Shown in pieces: positions 44,533 to 53,745 of a stretch of DNA of 58,225 nucleotides (its first letter is position 1; each line of letters opens with the position of its first letter). The notes under the pieces were generated by a model. That model was given only the letters and a program-made list of their open reading frames with translations. It made no database searches and was not told where the DNA came from. The DNA lies in assembly GCA_013151045.1 (NCBI GenBank), contig JAADIY010000037.1, forward strand, positions 1-58,225, written 5' to 3'. A program made the position numbers and the translations under genes. This DNA is from Gammaproteobacteria bacterium. Its GTDB lineage: Bacteria; Pseudomonadota; Gammaproteobacteria; GCA-2400775.

Positions 44533-46167
44533 CTAGCTCGCCAGCACCTCACCTTCTTCTTGATGTTCTTGCAATGGCAGTGGGATTGTAAAATACAATA
44601 CTGAACCTTCGCCTACCTTGCTTTGTACTTCTATTGCGCCGCCCATCAGCGTACAGAGTCTCTGCGAAATAGTTAAACCAAGACCTGTACCACCAAAGTT
44701 TTTGGTGGTAGTCATATCCGCTTGCTTAAACGCTTTAAATATACGCTGTTGTTGCTCTTCATCCATGCCAATTCCGGTATCAGCCACTGAGCAAAATAAA
44801 GCGTCTTCGTTATGTTCAATCTTTAGCGTTATCATGCCTGACTCAGTGAACTTCGCGGCGTTACTTAGCAGGTTAACGAGTATCTGTCTTAATTTAACCG
44901 GGTCCATCCATAGTGGACTGCCATCGGTAATGATTTCCTTCTGAAATTGATTGTGTTTACTTTTAATTAACGGAAATACGGTATCTTCAACTTGGCGCGC
45001 AAGCTGTTTTAATTCGACCATATCGCATTCTAGTTCCATACGACCTGCTTCGATTTTCGCCAAATCAAGAATATTGTTAATCATAGATAACAAATGTTTG
45101 CCCGCGTTTTCAACACGGTTCAAATCGTCAATGCAATCATCTGTATCAAAACTACCACCGCGTACATCTTCAATGACCATGCTGGTATAACCCAACACTG
45201 CGTTCATCGGTGTTCTCAACTCGTGGCTCATATTGGCAAGAAAGGCTGATTTATGCTTACTTGCTTGAATGGCCTTATCTCGCGCTTCGAGCAACTCGCG
45301 TGTTCGCACTTTAACTTGATTCTCTAAGTCGTCATTTTGATTACGCAAACGTAAATCACGTTCGTCTAACACATCCATCATGATATTAAATGCCCGCGCC
45401 ATATCCTGAATTTCTATTGGTCCTCTAACAGCAACACGCGACGTTTCTTTCTCGGCATCTTGCTCACGCATCAATGTCGATAACTCACTCAATGGTGTCG
45501 TCACCCGCGACAACGCTTTTTGCAAGACAAACAATATTAAGATTGCCAAGACAACAGACACGCCGATATTTTGCAGAATAGTCGTCGTACGCTGCGCATT
45601 GAGCGCGGCTTTACTGATAATAATGTCTGCGTAACCCAGTAAATTGGGCTCTTGAACATCGCTAACAATAACGCCTATTTCATCATCATTGAATCGACGT
45701 TCCAACACGGGTGAGCGAAAACAAATATGATCGTCTGTCTCCGAAAATAAGATTGTCTCTGTGACCATAACTTCATCGCCACCATTTACATTCGATTTCG
45801 ATTGCGCTGAAATATTCAGCGCCTTTACAATATCCGCAGAATGGTCGCCTTCATGCAATAATACTTTGCCATCAAACGTTCGCAGTGAAATATGCATAAC
45901 ATTTGGAAATGACAAAGTATTGGCTACAGACTCTTCGACGTTTTCAGCCGAACCAAACAACAATGCCAACACACTTTGCTCAGCAAAACTTTCTGTCAGC
46001 TGTAAACCTTGGTCAACCAATTGATCTCGTGAATTTTTACTCGTCACCCATGCAGTTAATAATGCGGTAATCAGCGCCAGGGAAAATATTCCTACGGACA
46101 CCAGCAGCATTATTTGGCGTCCAAACTGACGATTAGGTGGCAACAATAATCTTAGCAAGGCTTTCAT
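44533..46167 (-). CDS. membrane sensor histidine kinase
   Basis: 544 residues. Membrane helix (IMLLVSVGIFSLALITALLTA), periplasmic domain of about 140 residues, second helix (IGVSVVLAILILFVLQKAL), HAMP, coiled coil, HisKA with the phospho-His in ANMSHELRTPMNAV, and HATPase with LLSNAAKFTESG, DTGIGMDEE and GGTGLGLTIS. No receiver is attached and no response-regulator gene is nearby, so its partner lies elsewhere. Eight bases after the substrate-binding protein gene, so the two form an operon. Inference: the binding protein presents a ligand to this kinase. Confidence 0.92.
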   Translation of the reverse strand: MKALLRLLLPPNRQFGRQIMLLVSVGIFSLALITALLTAWVTSKNSRDQLVDQGLQLTESFAEQSVLALLFGSAENVEESVANTLSFPNVMHISLRTFDGKVLLHEGDHSADIVKALNISAQSKSNVNGGDEVMVTETILFSETDDHICFRSPVLERRFNDDEIGVIVSDVQEPNLLGYADIIISKAALNAQRTTTILQNIGVSVVLAILILFVLQKALSRVTTPLSELSTLMREQDAEKETSRVAVRGPIEIQDMARAFNIMMDVLDERDLRLRNQNDDLENQVKVRTRELLEARDKAIQASKHKSAFLANMSHELRTPMNAVLGYTSMVIEDVRGGSFDTDDCIDDLNRVENAGKHLLSMINNILDLAKIEAGRMELECDMVELKQLARQVEDTVFPLIKSKHNQFQKEIITDGSPLWMDPVKLRQILVNLLSNAAKFTESGMITLKIEHNEDALFCSVADTGIGMDEEQQQRIFKAFKQADMTTTKNFGGTGLGLTISQRLCTLMGGAIEVQSKVGEGSVLYFTIPLPLQEHQEEGEVLAS

Positions 46168-46175
46168 TATTAGCT

Positions 46176-47144
46176 CTATTCTTGTGGAAACTTCAGGTCG
46201 TAACGCCCTAAACTTTCCTTGTTGAGCTTAATTCCTAAATGCGATGCCGTTCTGATATTGATCGCAAAACCTAAATCGGTTAGTGGTTTTATTTCGAATT
46301 GAGGTTCGCCAGCGCGTAGCCATTCATTGACTGTCCCGGCTATACTTTGCCCCATCTCTATATTTTTAGGGAATGTAGAAAACAATGTGCCGCGTTTTGC
46401 ATGCGGCGCGTTACTTGATACGACTATTAAATTTTTATCCCAGGTCACACGTAATATCAATGGCAGTATCGTGCGATTCTCTACCGTGATTGGGTCTAAC
46501 GGTAGCCATAAGGCATCGTGCCCTGTCTCCAGTTCATTTAGCACTGATTTATATTGTATAGCTGCCTGCCTAAGATCAGTGGCCTGAAGGGGCTTGAGCT
46601 CGATACCATAATCTTCAGCAATCTTGCTCGCATATTGCATCAACCAATCATTATGCTTAGGGCTATAAACTACATAGATTTTTTTGACGGCAGGAGAGAG
46701 TCGCTTAAGTTCAGCCATTATCAATTCTGGATCAGCAGCCAGGCTAATTCCACCCGTATTACCGCTTTCCAATAAGCTTGCTGACAACAGCGAAGCTGCA
46801 GCCATAATAGGACGCCCATTGGCAGTCTGTTGCGCTGCTTTGAGCCCGCGGCTACCAAAAGCCACGATGGCTATGACATTTTTCTTATCTAACCACGCTG
46901 AAATTTTTTCTTGGTTGTAATCGCTGCTGATTTTTTTGATGCTGACTTTAAAATCAGCTTGTTCTTTTATGCCGTTAACGATGGAGCGAAACACTTGATC
47001 ATAGGGGGCGCGTAAATCTGGCTGGAACACCGCAACGGTCTCTTTTCCTTGCGCAGAAGAAATACACAGAAAAAAAACAACCCCTAAAAAAAAAGTCTGT
47101 TGCCACATGCCCTTGGGGCACAATTTTTTTAACATGTTATCCAT
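46176..47144 (-). CDS. ABC-type substrate-binding protein (ABC_sub_bind, PF04392-like)
   Basis: 322 residues with a signal peptide (FFLGVVFFLCISSAQG). The mature part has VFQPDLRAPYDQVFRS, IVAFGSRGLKAAQQT, KKIYVVYSPKHNDW and ALWLPLDPITVENRTILPLI, as in the periplasmic-binding-like fold of this family. No ABC permease or ATPase is present, so transport is unlikely here; the next gene is a sensor kinase with a periplasmic domain. The start may be the first ATG (47144) or the fourth codon. A hairpin lies just upstream of the start. Confidence 0.85.
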   Translation of the reverse strand: MDNMLKKLCPKGMWQQTFFLGVVFFLCISSAQGKETVAVFQPDLRAPYDQVFRSIVNGIKEQADFKVSIKKISSDYNQEKISAWLDKKNVIAIVAFGSRGLKAAQQTANGRPIMAAASLLSASLLESGNTGGISLAADPELIMAELKRLSPAVKKIYVVYSPKHNDWLMQYASKIAEDYGIELKPLQATDLRQAAIQYKSVLNELETGHDALWLPLDPITVENRTILPLILRVTWDKNLIVVSSNAPHAKRGTLFSTFPKNIEMGQSIAGTVNEWLRAGEPQFEIKPLTDLGFAINIRTASHLGIKLNKESLGRYDLKFPQE

Positions 47145-47154
47145 TCATTAACCA

Positions 47155-47173
47155 GGGGAAAATCGCTTTCCCC
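47155..47173 (-). promoter_or_regulatory. hairpin in the leader of the substrate-binding protein gene
   Basis: GGGGAAA (47155-47161) pairs with TTTCCCC (47167-47173) with a five-base loop, ending 11 bases before the start codon on the minus strand. It overlaps the region where a ribosome binding site is expected. It may hide the site or simply be the end of a leader. Confidence 0.4.
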
Positions 47174-47346
47174 TAAGCTGTCTTCAATGACAAAGCACTA
47201 ACCAATTTTTCGCTGAAGATGAAAACAATATGACTATACCCACCAGAGCTAACTGATAGGGCATTCAGTATCTCAATATTACTCGTCAACCACCAGCATC
47301 TTATTTATCACAAGCCAATATTGGACTTGCGCTGATAAAAATAATA

Positions 47347-47523
47347 CTAATCTTCGACTAAGCGAAAATCCATATCCAGAAAGTCACCGCTGTCATCCCA
47401 CTCATTACCCCAGGCATCGACCTGGATATGCTCGGCACTGATTTCATCCATTTCATCTAGCAAAGAACTTTCTGAATCCATTGCTAACTCATTGTTTTGC
47501 TTCTCTTTCGGTGCAGATTTCAT
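47347..47523 (-). CDS. small acidic protein, 58 residues, unknown
   Basis: Begins MKSAPKEKQNNELAMDSES and ends DFLDMDFRLVED. It carries about 18 acidic residues against seven basic ones, with the negative charge rising toward the C-terminus (HIQVDAWGNEWDDSGDFLDM). The ATG has GGGAG nine to thirteen bases upstream, a good Shine-Dalgarno, and the frame fills an otherwise empty 570-base gap between the substrate-binding protein gene and DUF1249. No membrane helix, no cysteines. Function not recognised; an acidic partner or anti-activator peptide is possible but only a guess. Confidence 0.6.
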   Translation of the reverse strand: MKSAPKEKQNNELAMDSESSLLDEMDEISAEHIQVDAWGNEWDDSGDFLDMDFRLVED

Positions 47524-47715
47524 CACGCTACTCCCGATGTTCTATGGCCATACGGCCCACCAGTTACGCTTTTGACCACCAATCACATCGCAAGTTTTAG
47601 CGACAAAAGCGGCTCACACTACTCTAAATATAGCGACCTTCGGAACACCAACTTTAAGGGAGAATACCCGTAATTCAGCGGCAAACAGAACAAAAACATG
47701 CCATAACACACAGTT

Positions 47716-48177
47716 TTAAGTAGGACACACCTGCTCTTTACCCTTCCACAGGTTTAATAGGCAAGCACCCAGCCAAGCACTGAGAAACTCATTAAGACGA
47801 CGCTTTTCTCGTTTATTGAACATATCAGGGTTTGGGTAATCGTATTCTGCCCTGATACGCCTGCGCTTTTGATAAGAAACCACTTCCGCCACAGCGGCGT
47901 CATGATATAGCCTTACGGTCACTTCAGGCGTCGGCACCAGTTTTGAGCATAGACTCCAATCAGCGGTCAAACGAACCACACTGGTATAAGGGGTTTTCTC
48001 AAGCAACTCGAAACCAAAACCATTGCAACCAGCAAGTTCTCGTCGGTTTTTTATAGTCACCTGACGCAGAGCAGGCAACAAGGTCATTAAGCGATCATAA
48101 TTATCGCCATATACCGCTAGCGGTGCATAAAATTCGGCAGCACAACTATGTGTCCCAGAGGCGCAATACTTATTCAT
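47716..48177 (-). CDS. DUF1249 family protein (YqiB-like)
   Basis: 153 residues. The central part VTVRLYHDAAVAEVVSYQ, RIRAEYDYPNPDMFNKREKRR and NEFLSAWLGACL closely follows Escherichia YqiB, which lies beside nudF and cpdA. Here nudF is 1.6 kb away with the VKOR-DsbA gene between, so the group is only partly kept. Function unknown. The first ATG is used; the short cysteine-containing N-terminus before YGDNYDRLM is not conserved, so a later start is possible. Confidence 0.85.
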   Translation of the reverse strand: MNKYCASGTHSCAAEFYAPLAVYGDNYDRLMTLLPALRQVTIKNRRELAGCNGFGFELLEKTPYTSVVRLTADWSLCSKLVPTPEVTVRLYHDAAVAEVVSYQKRRRIRAEYDYPNPDMFNKREKRRLNEFLSAWLGACLLNLWKGKEQVCPT

Positions 48178-48404
48178 TATTTAAACCAATAAAAATACTC
48201 TTTATGTCCTTGCTTAATCTAGCGACCGTTGACAAAAAAACTTGTTTAATGACACATTATTAAATTCATTCAGATCAAACATCACGTTACAATATCACCA
48301 TAAATAAACAGCAAATTCGACTCATCTAAAATGACCATATCACAGTTCTTTGACAACATGTACGCTACCTCAAACACTCATTTAGCCTTATACTACGCCA
48401 CACT

Positions 48405-49754
48405 ATGAAACCTTCACGTAATACATTATTGGCTTTACTTATCAGCGGCCTAGCTGGTGTTGCTGTGACCATCTATCAGTGGCTAGCGCTATTGGTACTG
48501 CGCACCAGCAATGAAAAACCTTTGTGCGCAATTAACGAAGCGCTTGACTGCAGCGCCATATGGGACTCAGCACTATCGACCACCATTCACCAATACAGTG
48601 GCATACCTATTGCTGGCTGGGGCCTTATCTGGTCAACATTAATCGTAGTGTTTGCAATCAAACTATTATTAGATAATCAAAAAGAAAACCATAGCGCGCT
48701 GGCGATGTCAGCGCTATTTATCAGCACCGTCGCAGGAGTTATAGGTGTCATTGCGCTGATCTTTTATAGCATTTCACTGCAAGTATTTTGTTTAAGCTGC
48801 ATTACGTTTTATGTTGTTACAGCAGTGATCGCCTTCATAGTTTTCACCAAACTAGGACGTAACAACATTAACTACACCAGTGGTGGTGGCACCTCTTTAG
48901 CTGTAACCATTGTTTTAGCTCTCGTACTTTATTTGCCTGGTCAAAACACACCACTACAGTCGGTGTTAAACAGCCCGCTGGTTGCAGCTAATACCTCAAA
49001 CAGTGATGTTGAAAGCAAGACCACAGATACTGATGTTGCGGCAACAAACAATGAAGAGCTAAAACAATTTATTGCGGCACAACCTGTCGAAGCACTGCAA
49101 GCAATGAGCAATTTTCTTGCTGAATACCAAGATGCCGAACCTATTAATCATGCCGCAGACAACAGTCGTATTGCCTTTGGTAATGAGCAAAGCCCAGTTA
49201 AAATCATAGAATGGCTAGAAATTACTTGCCCGCACTGCGCGCAACTTAGCCAACAACTGGCGAGTATCAAAAACTCTACTGCTAGTAACAGCTGGTCGTT
49301 AGAAACGCGTTACTACCCTCTGGATAGCGAGTGTAACCTGAATATGTCACGCAGTCGCAATGACGGTGTTAGCTGCCTTGCCGCAAAGTCGCTTATTTGT
49401 CTGAGTGATGACAAAGATAAGGCTCATTCTATACAAGAGACACTTTTTGCTAATCAAAAGCAGCTCACCACCGACATGATTCGCGACATCATCCGCGATC
49501 ATGAGGTGGATATGATCCAACTAGCAACATGCATCGAGTCAGAAGCTACCGCCAATGCTCTAGCCACTGATATTGCTATGGCGCAGGATCACAATATTAC
49601 CGGCACACCACTCGTCGTTATGAATGGTCGCTCGCTAACCGCCATGCCACATTTAATTTATAGCCTTATACTCAGTGGCGGCGATGGTAAGGTGATTGAA
49701 TTTGCTCAACTGCCTAAAGCTGAACCTATTTCACACGAAGGTCATAACCACTAG
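48405..49754 (+). CDS. VKOR family membrane protein fused to a DsbA-like thioredoxin domain
   Basis: 449 residues. The N-terminal part has four or five membrane helices and the vitamin-K-epoxide-reductase cysteines: Cys41 and Cys49 in PLCAINEALDCS, and the CLSC pair at 129-132. A further helix and a linker lead to a DsbA-like domain with CPHC (275-278) and a cis-proline loop NITGTPLVVM. VKOR oxidises the thioredoxin partner and passes electrons to quinone, so one chain can replace DsbB and DsbA. In the same window DsbC (3938) supplies isomerase activity. Start ATG without a strong ribosome binding site. Confidence 0.9.
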   Translation: MKPSRNTLLALLISGLAGVAVTIYQWLALLVLRTSNEKPLCAINEALDCSAIWDSALSTTIHQYSGIPIAGWGLIWSTLIVVFAIKLLLDNQKENHSALAMSALFISTVAGVIGVIALIFYSISLQVFCLSCITFYVVTAVIAFIVFTKLGRNNINYTSGGGTSLAVTIVLALVLYLPGQNTPLQSVLNSPLVAANTSNSDVESKTTDTDVAATNNEELKQFIAAQPVEALQAMSNFLAEYQDAEPINHAADNSRIAFGNEQSPVKIIEWLEITCPHCAQLSQQLASIKNSTASNSWSLETRYYPLDSECNLNMSRSRNDGVSCLAAKSLICLSDDKDKAHSIQETLFANQKQLTTDMIRDIIRDHEVDMIQLATCIESEATANALATDIAMAQDHNITGTPLVVMNGRSLTAMPHLIYSLILSGGDGKVIEFAQLPKAEPISHEGHNH

Positions 49755-49789
49755 GCTGTAAACCTTACACATTTAAATTAGCAACCGAG

Positions 49790-50389
49790 CTAACACCATC
49801 GATCTTGAAGGTTTTGCTTATTAAGTTGCAGCCATTGCAAAGCAATCACCGCTGGCGCACTGCATACCTTGCCTGAAGCTAGTGCCGCCATCGCCTCATT
49901 GCAAGATACCTTGTACACACGAATATTTTCGCCCTCTTCATCAAGTCCGGCAATACCATTACTTAGACCTGCACTATCGACCTTAGCGCAATAAATTTGC
50001 GTAGTCTCTGAGCTACCACCAGGGCTGACATACACTTTGGCAATAGGCTCAAGCGTTATAAGTTGACAATTTGCTTCTTCTCTCGCTTCGCGATGTGCCA
50101 CCTCTTCATGTGACTCGTCTTTTTCTACTACGCCGGCAATAATTTCTAACAACCACGGGCTTCCACTAGCAAGTGCGCCCATTCGAAACTGCTCTATCAA
50201 TACTAACTGATCTGTATGAGGATCATAGGGTAGTACTGCTACACCATGACCACGCTCAAATAACTCAAAATCTTGTGGCTCGCTCCATTCACCATCAAAA
50301 CGTCGATATGACAGACGATACGCATCAATACGAAAATATCCAGAATAGGCATTTCGATAATCGATAAGTCTGATATCGTCTTTATTCAT
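49790..50389 (-). CDS. nudF: ADP-ribose pyrophosphatase NudF (Nudix hydrolase)
   Basis: 199 residues. The Nudix box reads GVVEKDESHEEVAHREAREEA, cut here, with the conserved Glu cluster that binds magnesium. VSPGGSSETTQIYCA follows, typical of ADP-ribose pyrophosphatases. It converts ADP-ribose to AMP and ribose 5-phosphate. Starts six bases after the small gene at 50396, so co-transcribed with it. Confidence 0.93.
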   Translation of the reverse strand: MNKDDIRLIDYRNAYSGYFRIDAYRLSYRRFDGEWSEPQDFELFERGHGVAVLPYDPHTDQLVLIEQFRMGALASGSPWLLEIIAGVVEKDESHEEVAHREAREEANCQLITLEPIAKVYVSPGGSSETTQIYCAKVDSAGLSNGIAGLDEEGENIRVYKVSCNEAMAALASGKVCSAPAVIALQWLQLNKQNLQDRWC

Positions 50390-50395
50390 AGTGGT

Positions 50396-50662
50396 TTATT
50401 TTGTCGCGGTGATTAACGCCTGATCAACACCACTACTATAATCAATATCAACGTATCCGTAACAAGATATTCGCGCCGCCACGCAGCCCGACCCTTCCAT
50501 CACAATTTCATCGAATCGCACCTTCAATTTAACCGAGTTATCAGACTGCTCAATCAAGTCATAACTAAGGGTGGCTGAATCGATCCAGCCATTCTGGCTG
50601 CATAAGACCGCTAACTCTCGGTTGGTAGCCAGTAAATGACTAATTTCTAAATTATTCATCAT
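50396..50662 (-). CDS. small protein of unknown function upstream of nudF
   Basis: 88 residues (MMNNLEISHLLATNRELAVL to GVDQALITATK), no membrane segment, three cysteines, one in CVAARISCYGY. The order of alternating hydrophobic segments suggests a small beta-rich domain. The frame, start and close spacing to nudF support a real gene, but I do not recognise a family. Confidence 0.6.
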   Translation of the reverse strand: MMNNLEISHLLATNRELAVLCSQNGWIDSATLSYDLIEQSDNSVKLKVRFDEIVMEGSGCVAARISCYGYVDIDYSSGVDQALITATK

Positions 50663-50770
50663 AAGGCGATCATAACGGTAATCGGAATATCATCACAAGC
50701 TATAGTGGTTAATAGCCATAAAAAATAGCGGCCTTTTACTTATTAAAATTTACTTCATGAATTATCACTA

Positions 50771-50847
50771 TGTTACCTGGCGAGTAGGATGTTCACTTGT
50801 GTGACACAAGCGAGAAGCAAGTGATAACGGTATGGATGCTGCTGTCA
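50771..50847 (+). repeat. direct repeat copy A
   Basis: Begins TGTTACCTGGCGAGTAGGAT. The first 42 bases match copy B (53633-53711, TGTTGCCTGGCGATTAGGAT) at roughly 80 percent, including the small inverted repeat CTTG...CAAG; the rest is looser. Together with the adjacent M16-like remnant it brackets the chemoreceptor gene. Confidence 0.65.
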
Positions 50848-50865
50848 TTTCATTTTGATATACGC

Positions 50866-50956
50866 GGCATCACGATCAAAAAGTACTATATGAAACGCAT
50901 TCTTGTCTTCGCCGACAAGTGAACCTGACTTATCAATAAAATCGATATCACCCGAT
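50866..50956 (-). pseudogene. decayed fragment of an M16 protease gene
   Basis: Read on the minus strand it gives IDKSGSLVGEDKNAFHIVLF and then DRDAAYIKMK and a stop. The intact M16 gene further on reads IDKPGSPAGEAKGAFHAELF then DRDAAF, 18 of 26 residues the same; at DNA level about 75 percent over 81 bases (compare 53916-53999). It lacks the last 50 or so residues that the intact copy has, and the rest of the gene. Its place beside repeat copy A mirrors the intact gene beside copy B. Confidence 0.65.
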
Positions 50957-51185
50957 TGACATAATCACCAACTATCACGTGCTTCGCACTTAGAGCTACA
51001 ACCCGGCCAACACTAATAACCTTAAAAATATTCCTTATTTTAGGGTTTAATCATTACTGGCGTTCTGCAATGCAAACTAAGACGCCCATATTCTTCTTTC
51101 TAAAGTTTGCTGAATAAATTACCGCTACCCTTAAAGCAGAATCATGGATTAATGACGCCTATCTGATGGATTAGGAGAAGGAAGC

Positions 51186-53564
51186 ATGTCAATTCGTAAC
51201 AAGCTGGTATTTGCGCTCGTCGCAATGATGGCAGTATTTATCGTCGTATCAAATGTTATCAGCGGCACTGCCGCTGAGCGCAGCGGTAAAAGTCTTATCG
51301 CAGATGAGGTCGCCCATCGACTAGAAAGTGTGCGAGAACTTAAGCGCATGGAAATCGAAGAATATTTTTCTTCCGTCAAAAACCAACTTGTTACTTTATC
51401 GAAAAGTGACGCCATAAATGAATTAATGGTGTCTTCAAAAAATCACTTTTCTAGCTTCAAAGATCAAATAGATAACAAAAATTTGGCAGCCATGAGAAAT
51501 AGCTTAAGAGATTTTTATGACGATCAGTTTGGCAATAAATATGCGCGCATCAATCCCAGCGCCAGCAAGAATCAGAACACGCTTATGTCAGCACTTGATG
51601 ACAACAGCATCGCATTGCAATATCACTATATTAGCAACAATCCAAACCCTTTAGGCAGCAAGGAAGCCTTAGACCATCCTGGCGATAATTCTGCTTACAG
51701 CCAAACACATGAACAATATCACCCCACCGTCAGAAGCTATCTCGAAACCTTTGGCTACTATGATATCTTCTTAGTCGACCCTGAAACAGGCTACATCGTC
51801 TATTCAGTATTCAAAGAGTTAGATTATGCTACGTCGTTAAAAAGTGGGCCCTATGCTAATAGCGGCATAGCCAAAGCGTTTCAATTAGCCAACAATTCAA
51901 GCTCAACCCAAGATTACTTCCTCTCTGACTTTGCCTCATACATACCCTCCTATAACAATTCAGCTTCGTTTATTGCCACACCTATCAGCGAAAATGGCAA
52001 AAAAACGGGGATACTCATTTTTCAGATCCCCATCAACAAAATCAACCACATCATGACCAGCGGCAAGGCTTGGGAAAAAGTCGGCTTAGGTAAGACTGGT
52101 GAAAGCTATCTCGTAGGCTCAGATCAAAAAATGCTCAACATGAGTCGTCACCTAGTTGAAAATGAAACCGAATTTTTCAATCAGCTTGCTGCTCAAAACA
52201 CCAACGCTGAAACACTATCTATCATCAAAGCAAAAAAAAGCACTATTGGTAATCTAAGTGTGCAATCTGCCAGTACGCAACTGGCGATGCAAAAAGAAAC
52301 GGGGGTTCATAAAATCCGCAATTATCTTGGCACTGAGGTATTATCAGCCTACACTCCGATAGAAATCGCTGGTGTCAATTTAGCTATTATCAGTGAAATT
52401 TCTGTTACCGAAGCTCAAGCGCCCGCCAGCAAATTAAAAACAGATATCATAAACAGTGTTATTGGGGTATTAGTCGTCATGCTAGCACTCACTTATCTCT
52501 CGGTATGGTGGTATACGGGGAAATTGACCGTACCCATTGATACTTTCTCAAAAGAAATTGAAGAGATTCAGCATAACGCCGATCTTTCCCACAGCATTCA
52601 GACCAATAAAGGCGATGTTACACGTGATATCGCACACTCAGTCAATAGAATGCTAGAAAAATTCAGTGCAACGGTCACGGGCATTTCTAACGTCAGCAAT
52701 ACATTAAATGAATCTTCATCACATGTATTAAACGTAACGCAAGAGTCCAACAAAATCGTTCATGAACAAAAAGAACAAACAGCTACCGTCACCGAAGCAA
52801 TGCAGAAAATGTCGAGCATTACTCATGGTGTTGCCAGTAATGCAACTGATGCGTTAGAAGCAGCAAAAATAGCGGATCAAGAAGCGCATAGTGGTCGTAC
52901 CATCGTTAAGCAAACCGCAACGCGCTTAACACAGCTCGCTGATGCCATGGAAAAATCATCCTCGGTTATTAATAAACTCAAACAAGACAGCGAAAGCGTA
53001 GGCACCGTCGTTGAAGTGATTAATAGTATTGCCGAGCAAACGAACCTACTCGCATTAAATGCTGCCATCGAGGCGGCTCGCGCGGGCGAGCAAGGCCGTG
53101 GCTTTGCCGTAGTTGCCGATGAAGTACGAGAGCTTGCTCGCAAAACACAAAATTCTACCAAACAGATTCAAGAGATTATCGAAGGCCTACAACATGGTGC
53201 CAAAGATGCGGTGAATGCGATGGAACAAGGTAAACAACAAGCCCATGACAGTGTTGAAAGCGCCGAAAAAGCGAATGCTTCATTGCAACAAATCACCGAC
53301 TCGATCGAAAAAATTGTTGCAACCAACGGTGAAATTGCCAATGCCACAGATAGTCAGTCTGCTGTATCAGAAGACATTAATAAAGCCCTTGAGACAATGA
53401 GCGACCTTTCTGACCAGACTGCTAACAGTACCGCTGACACCACACAGTCAGTCAAAGAGCTGAGCGATCTAGCCAATGAGCTCACTAGCGTGGTTAAACA
53501 ATTCAAGTTAACCGACGAAACCAACGGCACACAACACAAAGACGGTGGTATAGAAGCCGCCTAA
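51186..53564 (+). CDS. methyl-accepting chemotaxis protein with large periplasmic sensor domain
   Basis: 792 residues. First membrane helix ([20 protein letters not shown]), a periplasmic region of about 390 residues with [18 protein letters not shown] and [16 protein letters not shown], marks of double-Cache-type sensors. Second helix ([20 protein letters not shown]), HAMP, then the signalling hairpin with [20 protein letters not shown]. Ligand unknown. It stands alone, without che genes, and would use the cell's main chemotaxis system rather than Wsp, since its tip sequence differs from the WspA-like one. Flanked by degenerate repeats. Confidence 0.93.
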   Translation: MSIRNKLVFALVAMMAVFIVVSNVISGTAAERSGKSLIADEVAHRLESVRELKRMEIEEYFSSVKNQLVTLSKSDAINELMVSSKNHFSSFKDQIDNKNLAAMRNSLRDFYDDQFGNKYARINPSASKNQNTLMSALDDNSIALQYHYISNNPNPLGSKEALDHPGDNSAYSQTHEQYHPTVRSYLETFGYYDIFLVDPETGYIVYSVFKELDYATSLKSGPYANSGIAKAFQLANNSSSTQDYFLSDFASYIPSYNNSASFIATPISENGKKTGILIFQIPINKINHIMTSGKAWEKVGLGKTGESYLVGSDQKMLNMSRHLVENETEFFNQLAAQNTNAETLSIIKAKKSTIGNLSVQSASTQLAMQKETGVHKIRNYLGTEVLSAYTPIEIAGVNLAIISEISVTEAQAPASKLKTDIINSVIGVLVVMLALTYLSVWWYTGKLTVPIDTFSKEIEEIQHNADLSHSIQTNKGDVTRDIAHSVNRMLEKFSATVTGISNVSNTLNESSSHVLNVTQESNKIVHEQKEQTATVTEAMQKMSSITHGVASNATDALEAAKIADQEAHSGRTIVKQTATRLTQLADAMEKSSSVINKLKQDSESVGTVVEVINSIAEQTNLLALNAAIEAARAGEQGRGFAVVADEVRELARKTQNSTKQIQEIIEGLQHGAKDAVNAMEQGKQQAHDSVESAEKANASLQQITDSIEKIVATNGEIANATDSQSAVSEDINKALETMSDLSDQTANSTADTTQSVKELSDLANELTSVVKQFKLTDETNGTQHKDGGIEAA

Positions 53565-53599
53565 TAGAATTAGCTATGAGACACTATACAGAACCAAGG

Positions 53600-53712
53600 A
53601 CTGCAGCAAGGATGCTGCTGTAGCAACGGGATTGTTGCCTGGCGATTAGGATGGTCGCTTGCATGGTACAAGCACAAACTAAGCTATAGCAACACGGATG
53701 GTTGCTATAGCT
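53600..53712. repeat. cluster of hairpins and repeat copy B between convergent genes; terminator
   Basis: Three stems follow each other: CTGCAGCA-aggA-TGCTGCTG (from 53602), GCAAC-GGGATT-GTTGC (from 53623), and the strongest, AGCTATAGCAAC (53682-53693) with GTTGCTATAGCT (53701-53712), a perfect 12-pair stem, followed by T-rich sequence. The last is likely a two-way terminator between the chemoreceptor and the M16 gene. The stretch 53633-53711 is the partner of repeat copy A. Confidence 0.65.
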
Positions 53713-53745
53713 ATGTCTTAATATTTATTACTCTTGTTTATTGTT

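Larger units (their letters stand above)
50663..51185. other. 523-base gap upstream of the chemoreceptor, with repeat and gene remnant
   Basis: It holds repeat copy A (50771-50847) and the decayed M16 fragment (50866-50956), listed separately. Downstream of these I see AT-rich sequence leading to the chemoreceptor promoter, with GGAGAAGGAAG just before the start codon as ribosome binding site. No RNA gene seen. Confidence 0.55.

Noticed and set aside
53600-53712. Possible CRISPR array from repeated palindromes
   Set aside because: The stems differ in sequence, spacing is irregular, no repeated spacer pattern and no cas genes in the window.
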